DNA of 6,971 bases from Chloroflexota bacterium (GTDB lineage Bacteria > Chloroflexota > Anaerolineae > B4-G1 > SLSP01): NCBI GenBank assembly GCA_009908585.1, contig JAAAOZ010000481.1, positions 1 through 6,971 on the forward strand, given 5' to 3'. Made by a program: the position numbers and the translations under genes. Positions 1-5,936 of the stretch are shown here, piece by piece (the first letter of the stretch is position 1; every line of letters starts with the position of its first letter). The notes beneath the pieces are model-generated. The model saw only the letters and a list, made by a program, of their open reading frames with translations, ran no database searches and had not been told where the DNA came from.

Positions 1-557
1 CGCCGCCGCGCGCCACCGCGACGTTGACCTTCACCCACACCAGTCAGGCCGATGTGACGTGCCGGATGGCGCCGCGCTATAACGACGAGTATCAGCAGAT
101 GATGGATCGCTGCTACTGGGGCTACGTGCGATTGTTCGTGCCGGAGGGCGCGACCTTGCTTTCGGCCAGCGAGCATCCTATCCCGGCGGAGATGACGGGC
201 AGCGGCGAGCCGTGGTCGGGCGAGGCGCGCGTGGCGCCGACCTCGGCGCCGGAGGTGACGGCCTTCGCGCAGGCGTTCTTGATGCGCCCGGCGCATCAAA
301 CGGTGCTGCGCTTCAGCTACGAACTGCCCGCCAGCGTTCTCCAGCAGACCGAGGCGGGGACGGTCTATCGCTTGCGGTGGCAAAAACAGCCTGGTATGCA
401 GAATGTGGCGTCTCGTGTAATCTTGCGTGTACCTCGAAATGCGGTATTATGGCATAAGCAATCTGAGCCGGCGACGACCGACGCGGGCAAGGTGGTGTAT
501 CGTTTGGATTTGAATATGGATCGGGAGATAGGCTTGCGTTATGAGGTTGAGGATTAG
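1..557 (+). CDS. DUF4012-like protein, C-terminal fragment (5' end outside window)
   Basis: The reading frame is open from base 3 to the TAG at 555-557, so about 184 residues of the C-terminus are visible and the start lies to the left. The TTG at 24 is only an internal Leu codon, because the frame continues upstream without a stop. The visible part looks like a beta-rich extracytoplasmic domain. The order YWGYVRLFVPEGATLLSAS, then LRFSYELP, then YRLRWQKQPG, then a closing strand rich in alternating hydrophobics resembles the C-terminal part of DUF4012 proteins, which are common in Chloroflexota and Actinobacteria near polysaccharide genes. Their biochemical role is not established. No membrane segment or catalytic motif is visible in this piece. 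It ends 19 bases before the next gene and is probably co-transcribed with it. The family call rests on remembered motif similarity, not a search. Confidence 0.65.
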   Translation, partial: PPRATATLTFTHTSQADVTCRMAPRYNDEYQQMMDRCYWGYVRLFVPEGATLLSASEHPIPAEMTGSGEPWSGEARVAPTSAPEVTAFAQAFLMRPAHQTVLRFSYELPASVLQQTEAGTVYRLRWQKQPGMQNVASRVILRVPRNAVLWHKQSEPATTDAGKVVYRLDLNMDREIGLRYEVED

Positions 558-576
558 AGGGATCTGAGGAGGCAGA

Positions 577-1164
577 ATGAAATATAAGATATTGTGGGGC
601 ATTTTGGGCGCGCTGTTGTTGATGCTCTCGGTTTTGCCCGTCGCGTGGGCGATGCCGCATCAGCGTGGACATAATTTCACCGTTCCCACGCGCACGCCGA
701 CAGGCAGCCCCCCCACGGAGGAGCCGACAGATCCACCGCCTACGGAAGAACCAACGGATCCGCCGCCCACGGAAGAGCCGACGGATCCACCGGTGACAAA
801 TACGCCGCTGCCGGTGACGGCAACCAGCACGCCGATCCCGGTGACCGCGACGCCGACGCCATCCCCCACGCCGACACCGTTGCCGACGGAGACTTCGACC
901 TCGACGCCGGAGGAGGCGTCGCCTACCGAGACGCCGCTGCCAAGCGATGAGGAGGTCGTCGCGACGGCCACGCCAGAAGGTGAGGCTGCTGCAACGGAGT
1001 CGGGGGCAGCGAGTGTGGATCAGGCGACCGCGACGACGGAATCGACCTTGATGCCGCCGGATGACGGCGTGGTGACCGGTGTGCCGCTGCTGCTCTGGGG
1101 TGGGATTGGGTTGGTGCTGGTGGGCGCGGCCATCCTGGCCGTCTGGTGGATGAAGCGAACTTGA
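577..1164 (+). CDS. Anchored Thr/Pro-rich surface stalk protein
   Basis: This 195-residue protein has no recognisable enzymatic domain. Residues 1-25 form a signal peptide: Lys2 and Lys4, a hydrophobic core at 5-22, and an A-W-A signal peptidase I site at 23-25. Residues 35-158 are low-complexity and extended. Thr makes up 22 of the 72 residues at 35-106, mixed with Pro and Glu. Three 9-residue units ending in TEEPTD lie at 44-70, and two imperfect units starting PVTAT lie at 79-96. Residues 168-191 form one hydrophobic membrane helix followed by the short basic tail MKRT, so the mature protein should be held in the membrane with its stalk outside. The start is set by AGGAGG at 567-572, four bases before ATG. 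It could be a spacer-type wall protein or a target for O-glycosylation; both ideas are inference. Pro/Thr-rich stalks of this kind are frequent in Chloroflexota. Confidence 0.8.
   Translation: MKYKILWGILGALLLMLSVLPVAWAMPHQRGHNFTVPTRTPTGSPPTEEPTDPPPTEEPTDPPPTEEPTDPPVTNTPLPVTATSTPIPVTATPTPSPTPTPLPTETSTSTPEEASPTETPLPSDEEVVATATPEGEAAATESGAASVDQATATTESTLMPPDDGVVTGVPLLLWGGIGLVLVGAAILAVWWMKRT
706..786 (+). repeat. Three tandem 27-bp units in the stalk gene
   Basis: Units at 706-732, 733-759 and 760-786 each encode (S/P)PPTEEPTD. The protein repeat is exact except for the first residue of unit 1, while the DNA differs mostly at third codon positions. The protein pattern therefore appears to be maintained, and the array is not a very recent duplication. 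Confidence 0.9.
811..864 (+). repeat. Two imperfect 27-bp units in the stalk gene
   Basis: Units at 811-837 and 838-864 encode PVTATSTPI and PVTATPTPS. They have the same 9-residue period as the upstream array but a different sequence, so the stalk seems to have grown by more than one local duplication. Confidence 0.7.
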
Positions 1165-1210
1165 CCTTTGGGATGGTAATTGTTTGGTTGGATAGCGTAG
1201 GTAGAGGTAC

Positions 1211-2452
1211 ATGACAGATATTGCGGTTTCATTTGATCACGTTTCGAAGTACTTTGTCCTCAAAGAGGATCGCGCCACATCCTTTCGGGAATTAGCAGTC
1301 GATCTATTTCATCCCAAAAAGATAAAGCTCAAAGATGAACAATTTTGGGTGCTGAAGGACATCAGCTTTGAGTTGGAGGCTGGTGAGACCGTCGGATTTA
1401 TTGGGGCGAACGGGGCGGGCAAGAGCACCTTATTGAAGCTCATAGCCGGCATCTTGGAGCCGACATCGGGCGAGATTCGGACCTACGGGCGTATCGGCGC
1501 GCTGCTGGAGTTGGGCGCGGGCTTCCATCCTGATCTCACCGGGCGGGAGAATATCTACATGAACGGATCGATTTTAGGCATGGGGCGTCGCGAGATTGAT
1601 CGCAAATTAGACGAGATTGTCGCCTTCGCTGAAGTTGAGCGTTTCATTGATATGCCTGTCAAGCACTATTCATCAGGTATGCGTATGCGTCTTGGTTTTT
1701 CCATTGCGACAAATATTGCCCCGGAGATTTTGCTAATAGATGAGGGGCTAGCAGTAGGCGATGAAGCATTCCAGCACAAGTGCATGACAAAAATAGCAGA
1801 TTTTCAGCGAAAAGGGTGCACTGTACTGTTGGTTTCACATAGCCTATCTCTAGTTGAAGGTTTGTGTTCAAGAACTATTTGGCTGGAAGATGGGGAGATT
1901 CGACAACAAGGACGTACCGACCCGGTCATTGCCGCCTATCGAGGCGGGGTTGATGAGCAAATGATGGCCGATTCAACCTCCCAGAGGAAAGACGGCGATG
2001 GCTTTGATACCGGCGCTGATTTTCGCATTTGTGATGTCCAGATGGTTGATGCAAGCGGCGAAGCGCGTTGGACTTATCATTCGGGAGAAGAAGTACAGGT
2101 GCACATTTCCTATGAGAGTAAGCGGCGGCTGGAAAAGCCAGTCTTCAGTATCCTGGTTCACCGCTCCGATGGTCTGTACGTCTCCAGTACGAATACCCAC
2201 AACATTGATCCCGTGGATCTGGGGCCTATCGAAGGGCGCGGTGAAGTGGTCGTTACGATTGAGCATTTGAATCTACATCGAGGCAATTACTTCCTCTCCG
2301 TCGGTGCGTATTATGAGCCGGACCCTCCGTATTGGTCAACGGAAGCGGATCTGCGGGACAAAGCTTTTCAATTCAACGTTCTCTCGAGTGGCAGACATGG
2401 CGTTGTCGCCTTACCAGCTCGCTGGGAACACGGAAATCGTCTTGGAGGGTAG
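1211..2452 (+). CDS. wzt: Wzt-type polysaccharide ABC exporter, ATP-binding protein
   Basis: This 413-residue protein is the ATPase of an ABC-2 type exporter that moves undecaprenyl-linked polysaccharide (O-antigen or teichoic-acid-like) across the inner membrane. The nucleotide-binding domain covers about residues 1-245. It has Walker A GANGAGKST at 65-73, the family-typical LLELGAGFHPDLTGREN at 98-114, signature YSSGMRMR at 153-160, Walker B ILLIDE at 173-178, D-loop to Asp184, and the switch His210. A hydrophilic linker at about 246-268 leads to a beta-rich domain at about 269-391, which matches the position and length of Wzt_C, the domain that binds the exported glycan's end group in characterised Wzt proteins. 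The ATG at 1211 follows an in-frame TAG at 1202-1204, and no longer ATG start exists; the ribosome site is weak (GAGG at 1204-1207). The partner permease Wzm is not in the window. GC content is uneven along the gene, highest at 1381-1560. Confidence 0.9.
   Translation: MTDIAVSFDHVSKYFVLKEDRATSFRELAVDLFHPKKIKLKDEQFWVLKDISFELEAGETVGFIGANGAGKSTLLKLIAGILEPTSGEIRTYGRIGALLELGAGFHPDLTGRENIYMNGSILGMGRREIDRKLDEIVAFAEVERFIDMPVKHYSSGMRMRLGFSIATNIAPEILLIDEGLAVGDEAFQHKCMTKIADFQRKGCTVLLVSHSLSLVEGLCSRTIWLEDGEIRQQGRTDPVIAAYRGGVDEQMMADSTSQRKDGDGFDTGADFRICDVQMVDASGEARWTYHSGEEVQVHISYESKRRLEKPVFSILVHRSDGLYVSSTNTHNIDPVDLGPIEGRGEVVVTIEHLNLHRGNYFLSVGAYYEPDPPYWSTEADLRDKAFQFNVLSSGRHGVVALPARWEHGNRLGG
2444..2449 (+). 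promoter_or_regulatory. Shine-Dalgarno site that sets the methyltransferase start
   Basis: GGAGGG lies inside the last codons of the ABC gene, seven bases before the ATG at 2457. It supports 2457 over the in-frame ATG at 2304 and suggests translational coupling to the ABC gene. Confidence 0.75.
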
Positions 2453-2456
2453 TTCA

Positions 2457-3434
2457 ATGGAAAAAGATCAACAACTGGAAGGGAATTTTTACCAATATAT
2501 GCATCAATCCGGCGAGGTTGATCCTGAATGGAATCGAGAGGTCCTTAGCTACTATGTTCCTTACTTCGCTCACTGTCAGCGTGTGCTTGATATAGGATGT
2601 GGGCAGGGGGACTTTCTGGAGCTTCTGCAGGAAGCAGGCGTAGAAGGAATCGGCATTGATGTTGATACAAGAATGGTCGATACTTGTCTTCAGAAAGGGT
2701 TGAATGCCGTTCAGGCTGATATTTTTGACTATCTTCCTAAGCATGAGGGAGAATTCGATGGTATCTTCAATAGTAATCTGATAGAGCATTTCTCCGCAGA
2801 GAAAGCGACGAGATTTGTTCATCTGGCCTGCGATGCGCTGGCTCCAGGGGGCGTTTTCTTGGTCGCCACCCCCAATCCAGCTAGCTTGATAGTCCATCTT
2901 CACGAATTTTGGCGGGATGCAACTCACGTTCGACTCTACAACCGTTCGTTGCTGGAGTTCCTTTTGGACTGGGCCGGCTTCGAGGCGCTTGAGTCGGGTG
3001 AGAATCCTATTACGGTTTGGGAGCCATATCCGACTTTCAAGGCCGTGCCGGAATTAATGGAGGAAGTGTCTTCCCATAGGGGTTTGCTGCAATGGGACTT
3101 GGCGTGGCCAGACGAAACTCCGCCTCCAATCAAGCAACATCGTTCGTTCTTGCAGCGCTGGGTCTTCAAGTTGCGTCGCCGTATAGCACGATTCCTAGTT
3201 GAAACCGTTCTGTTCGAGGAATTTATTTCCTTGAATAAATCCCTTCACGACTTGAATAAATCCCTTCATGAGTTGAATAAAATCTTAGGTTGGAGATTTG
3301 ATACGCTACGGGCCGCATTTTCAGCTGGTCAGCGGATTGACCAAGCTGTATATGAGAGTCAAAAGAGGATACTTACTATCCCACGCGAAATTTTTGCTAA
3401 AGGAGTTAAATCTCCTATCGAACTAGAGGAATAG
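2457..3434 (+). CDS. SAM-dependent methyltransferase with C-terminal coiled coil
   Basis: This 325-residue protein is a class I (Rossmann) methyltransferase. SAM-binding motif I is VLDIGCGQGD at 43-52, the acidic residue at the end of strand 2 is in GIDVD (66-70), followed by QAD at 86-88, FDGIFNSNLIEHF at 100-112 and PGGVFLVATPNP at 130-141. The stretch EFWRDATHVRLYNRSLLEFL at 150-169 is typical of methyltransferases found in glycan clusters, so the substrate is probably a sugar hydroxyl on the growing polysaccharide. After the catalytic domain come a basic amphipathic stretch (229-246, with RRR at 240-242) and leucine heptads with hydrophobics at 252, 256, 259, 263, 266, 270, 273 and 277, pointing to a short coiled coil. 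The start is four bases after the ABC stop. The frame is open back to 2304, but those 51 extra codons lie inside the ABC gene and do not look like methyltransferase. A chain-terminating role like WbdD is possible; no kinase domain is present. Confidence 0.85.
   Translation: MEKDQQLEGNFYQYMHQSGEVDPEWNREVLSYYVPYFAHCQRVLDIGCGQGDFLELLQEAGVEGIGIDVDTRMVDTCLQKGLNAVQADIFDYLPKHEGEFDGIFNSNLIEHFSAEKATRFVHLACDALAPGGVFLVATPNPASLIVHLHEFWRDATHVRLYNRSLLEFLLDWAGFEALESGENPITVWEPYPTFKAVPELMEEVSSHRGLLQWDLAWPDETPPPIKQHRSFLQRWVFKLRRRIARFLVETVLFEEFISLNKSLHDLNKSLHELNKILGWRFDTLRAAFSAGQRIDQAVYESQKRILTIPREIFAKGVKSPIELEE
3231..3272 (+). repeat. 21-bp tandem repeat encoding coiled-coil heptads
   Basis: Two nearly identical 21-bp units (3231-3251 and 3252-3272) differ only at the end and at one internal base. 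They encode LNKSLHD and LNKSLHE. A third, decayed copy begins at 3273 with TTGAATAAA and encodes LNKILGW. The period of exactly seven codons adds one coiled-coil heptad per unit. Confidence 0.9.
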
Positions 3435-3436
3435 GA

Positions 3437-4672
3437 ATGAAAATTGCTGTCTTCACTCCCTACTTACCTTATCCACCGGATACAGGCGGCAAGATCCGTA
3501 GCTATCATCTGCTGCGCGCACTGGCGAAACGCTTTGAGGTGGATCTTTATACCATTTACTATGGGAAAAGGCCTTCTGAAGAAAGTATTGATTCTCTTGA
3601 GCGACATTGCCACAAGGTTTCACTTTTCCGTTTAGAAAAAAAATGGCGTAACCGCAATCGCACTCGTAGTGTGTTGGCTCCCCTTCCTTACCCCGTGGAT
3701 CATTTCCATACCCCGCATTCGCTAGCGCAAGCGAAACGCTGCCTCCGCGACGGTGAGTATGACCTGCTCGTCATTGATGAGATGTGTATGACGCCTTATG
3801 CTGAGATTGCTCCCCATCTGCCTAAGATCGTTATTCGGCATAAGGTGGACTATGTCCATTACAGAGAAGTGGCCAGAGCACGGCCATGGGGCTTAGAAAA
3901 AGCGCTAGATTTTATTGATGCTGTTAAGATGCGCTGGTACGGAAAAGCGAAAATGCCCCTGTACCAAGCTTATGTGGCTTGCTCGGAACAGGATGCCGAG
4001 CTTATCAGCGGGGATGCACCTGATATACCTGCCCTGGTGATACCTAATGGGGTAGATCTAAGCACTTTTGTGCCGGGAGCCACTTCACGATCTGAGAAAC
4101 CTGTCCTGCTTTATGTGGGATCAATGTATTATTATCCTAACATCGACGCTGTTGAGTTTTTCTTTGAAAAAATGTATAACACAATCCACCAGGTTTTTCC
4201 CAATGTGCGAGTTCAGATTGTGGGCCATAAGCCGCCACCCGAAATTCAACGTCTGGATCACAGGGATGGTGTGACAGTGACGGGATCCGTGCCAGATGTC
4301 CGGCCTTATTATGAACAAGCAGATGTCTTTATCGTCCCCTTGCGTCTCGGAGGTGGGACACGTCTCAAAATTGTTGAGGCTATGGCGATGCGGATCCCGG
4401 TTGTTTCAACAACGGTTGGTGCTGAGGGCTTGGATATTTCCCCTGATGATAATATCTTGATAGCCGATGATCCTCAGGAGTTTGTGAAAAAAGTTGAGGC
4501 GTTGCTTTTGAATCCAGATCTGCGTGAACGCATCATTGAAGGAGGGCAAACGCTTGCTCAGCACTATGGCTGGCGAGAGTTAACAAAGCCGTTTGCCGAC
4601 TTGGCTGAAGCGGTAGTTCAAGAAGCTGATAAGGATAAGGAGATAGGGCGTGCGAATCGCATTTATGATTAA
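3437..4672 (+). CDS. Glycosyltransferase, GT4-like (GT-B fold)
   Basis: This 411-residue protein is a retaining GT-B glycosyltransferase of the GT4 type, expected in the cytoplasm or at the inner membrane face, transferring a sugar from a nucleotide donor to the glycan. The N-terminal Rossmann domain starts MKIAVFTPYLPYPPDTGGK with the acceptor-side GG loop at 17-18. The C-terminal donor domain starts near IPNGVDLSTF (202-211), followed by LLYVGSMYYYPN (224-235), IVGHKPPPEI (261-270), VTGSVPDVRPYYEQADVF (281-298) and GGGTRLKIVEAMA (305-317). Glu314 is the second Glu of the usual E-x7-E motif; the first is Gly306, as in the GGGTRLKI-type subgroup, which includes exosortase-associated transferases. 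There is no membrane segment. The ATG follows the methyltransferase stop by two bases, with AGAGGA at 3425-3430. The donor and acceptor cannot be told from sequence. Confidence 0.9.
   Translation: MKIAVFTPYLPYPPDTGGKIRSYHLLRALAKRFEVDLYTIYYGKRPSEESIDSLERHCHKVSLFRLEKKWRNRNRTRSVLAPLPYPVDHFHTPHSLAQAKRCLRDGEYDLLVIDEMCMTPYAEIAPHLPKIVIRHKVDYVHYREVARARPWGLEKALDFIDAVKMRWYGKAKMPLYQAYVACSEQDAELISGDAPDIPALVIPNGVDLSTFVPGATSRSEKPVLLYVGSMYYYPNIDAVEFFFEKMYNTIHQVFPNVRVQIVGHKPPPEIQRLDHRDGVTVTGSVPDVRPYYEQADVFIVPLRLGGGTRLKIVEAMAMRIPVVSTTVGAEGLDISPDDNILIADDPQEFVKKVEALLLNPDLRERIIEGGQTLAQHYGWRELTKPFADLAEAVVQEADKDKEIGRANRIYD
4637..4642 (+). promoter_or_regulatory. Shine-Dalgarno site for the GTG start of the second glycosyltransferase
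   Basis: AAGGAG lies seven bases before the GTG at 4650, inside the end of the preceding gene. It supports a GTG start and a 23-base overlap, since the encoded N-terminus MRIAFMINVYPP is already a complete first strand of the fold. Confidence 0.75.
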
Positions 4673-5876
4673 TGTATATCCCCCCTACATCGTGGGCGGA
4701 AATGAGATGATTACCCACGATCTGGTGGAGATTTTGCGTGCAAAAGGGCATGATATTCACGTCTTGACGGCGCGCGGTGAGAAATTCGATGATCTTCCTC
4801 ACATTCAACAGGTATTCAACTATAACCTTGATAACAAAGAGGCTGTGTTTGGAGGTCGGGAACTCTCTCTTATCGAACTTCTTCGTCATCATATTTTTGA
4901 TCCTAAAACTTATCGTAACGTTCGGCGGACGGTTAGGCAATTACAACCTGACCTAATCGTGGTTGATAATCAGTTTATGGCTTCCGCGGCTCCGCTTCTT
5001 GCTGTTCGTGATATGCCTTGTCCCGTGATAGCGCAGGCAATGGACAAGTGGCTGGTCTATTATTTGGTCGATTGGGAATTGTTCTTGAAGCCAAACACAT
5101 TGCCTCTCAAGTTGTTTGTGAGAGCTGTACGCGAATCTGCTCAAAGGCTTATTGCTCGTGCCGTACGCCTGGATGGTATCGCTACCGTTTCCGATTTCAT
5201 TAAAGATTATCATAGCCGGGCAGGTTTCAATCCAGAGAAGATGCAATCCGTGTATCTGGGATATGATAGCACCGTCTTTCAGCCCGGTCCTTCCCATCCC
5301 CTTCATAATCCCGTCCAATTGATTTACGCTGGTGCGTTATGGAAAGGTAAAGGACCTCAGGTCATCATCGAGGCCCTGGAACTTTTAGGTCAAAAGGAAA
5401 ATATACCTGATTTTCACTTACATATTTTTGGTCAAGGCACGGAAAGATTTATGCTATACCTCCGTAAAGTAATTAAATCCGCCGGTGTTGAGCAGCAGGT
5501 TTCCCTTCGAGGGTTCGTATCCTGGCAGGAATTGGCTGAGGCAATGCATAAATCTGATATTTTTGTCTTCTCGTCCATCTGGGATGAGCCTTTCGCAACT
5601 GTGCCCCTTCAAGCAGCAGGTTGTGGTATGCCAATTGTGGCTACACGAGCGGGCGGGACGCCGGAGGGATTTATCCATGAGAGGACTGCTTTGCTTATAC
5701 CACCTAATGATCCTCATGCGATGGCGGATGCTATCTATCGGCTGGTCGAGGATGATGCGTTGCGGAGGAGCTTGAGCAAGAATGCGGCTAAGGATGCGCG
5801 AAAACGATGGAGTTTTGAGGCTTACGTAGGTCGCTTTTGTGATTTCTGTGAAGAGGTCACCGAGCGCTGGCAATAG
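4650..5876 (+). CDS. Glycosyltransferase, GT4-like (GT-B fold), GTG start
   Basis: This 408-residue protein is a second GT-B transferase, not a close copy of its upstream neighbour. The N-terminal domain has MRIAFMINVYPPYIVGGNE with the GG loop at 16-17. The donor domain includes VYLGYDSTVFQP (201-212), LIYAGALWKGKGPQ (224-237), HIFGQGTE (258-265), VSLRGFVSWQELAEAMHKSD (284-303), SSIWDEPFATVPLQAAGCG (308-326) and PIVATRAGGTPEGF (328-341). In the usual E-x7-E donor motif the first Glu is present (Glu313) but the second position is Gln321. The lysines at 232 and 234 match the donor-phosphate-binding region of the family. No membrane segment is seen. The gene overlaps its upstream neighbour by 23 bases, which points to coupled translation and a shared pathway. 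It probably adds a different sugar to the same glycan. Donor and linkage are unknown. Confidence 0.9.
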   Translation: MRIAFMINVYPPYIVGGNEMITHDLVEILRAKGHDIHVLTARGEKFDDLPHIQQVFNYNLDNKEAVFGGRELSLIELLRHHIFDPKTYRNVRRTVRQLQPDLIVVDNQFMASAAPLLAVRDMPCPVIAQAMDKWLVYYLVDWELFLKPNTLPLKLFVRAVRESAQRLIARAVRLDGIATVSDFIKDYHSRAGFNPEKMQSVYLGYDSTVFQPGPSHPLHNPVQLIYAGALWKGKGPQVIIEALELLGQKENIPDFHLHIFGQGTERFMLYLRKVIKSAGVEQQVSLRGFVSWQELAEAMHKSDIFVFSSIWDEPFATVPLQAAGCGMPIVATRAGGTPEGFIHERTALLIPPNDPHAMADAIYRLVEDDALRRSLSKNAAKDARKRWSFEAYVGRFCDFCEEVTERWQ

Positions 5877-5889
5877 ATTGCAATCACGT

Positions 5890-5918
5890 TTCCGCTCTAT
5901 CTTTTCATTCAGAGCGAA
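5890..5918 (+). other. Small inverted repeat in the gap before the sulfotransferase gene
   Basis: CGCTCT at 5893-5898 pairs with AGAGCG at 5911-5916 around a 12-base loop. Two more T-A pairs form beyond a single bulged C. It lies in the 60-base gap between the second glycosyltransferase and the sulfotransferase. No U-run follows (the next bases are TAATTAGC), so it is not a convincing intrinsic terminator. It might be an RNA-processing site, a weak attenuator, or chance. Confidence 0.3.
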
Positions 5919-5936
5919 TAATTAGCAGAGGAATTC

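Noticed and set aside
24..26. TTG as the start of the first gene
   Set aside because: The frame is open from the left edge through this codon and no ribosome site precedes it. The gene is a 5'-truncated fragment.
1048..1164. LPXTG-type sortase signal at the end of the stalk protein
   Set aside because: The sequence before the helix is GVVTGVP, without the Leu-Pro of a sorting motif, and no sortase gene is visible. A plain membrane anchor is simpler.
1161..1210. Possible sigma70 promoter before wzt (TTGACC at 1161-1166)
   Set aside because: At 16-19 bases downstream there is no -10-like hexamer (17 bases gives TTGGTT). The TTGACC also overlaps the stop of the previous gene.
313..1212. Long open frame on the - strand (299 residues)
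   Set aside because: It is antisense to the stalk gene and the end of the DUF4012-like gene. Its product is a run of Arg-rich low complexity caused by the GC-rich Pro/Thr codons on the other strand, with no domain and no good start signal.
2304..2456. In-frame ATG giving a longer methyltransferase
   Set aside because: The extra 51 residues lie within the wzt C-terminal coding region in another frame and do not look like a domain. GGAGGG at 2444-2449 points to the ATG at 2457.
4533..4940. - strand open frame of 135 residues across the junction of the two glycosyltransferases
   Set aside because: It is antisense to two well-supported genes, with no recognisable motif or start signal.
5890..5918. 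Rho-independent terminator after the second glycosyltransferase
   Set aside because: The stem is only 6 bp plus two pairs beyond a bulge, the loop is 12 bases, and no U-run follows.
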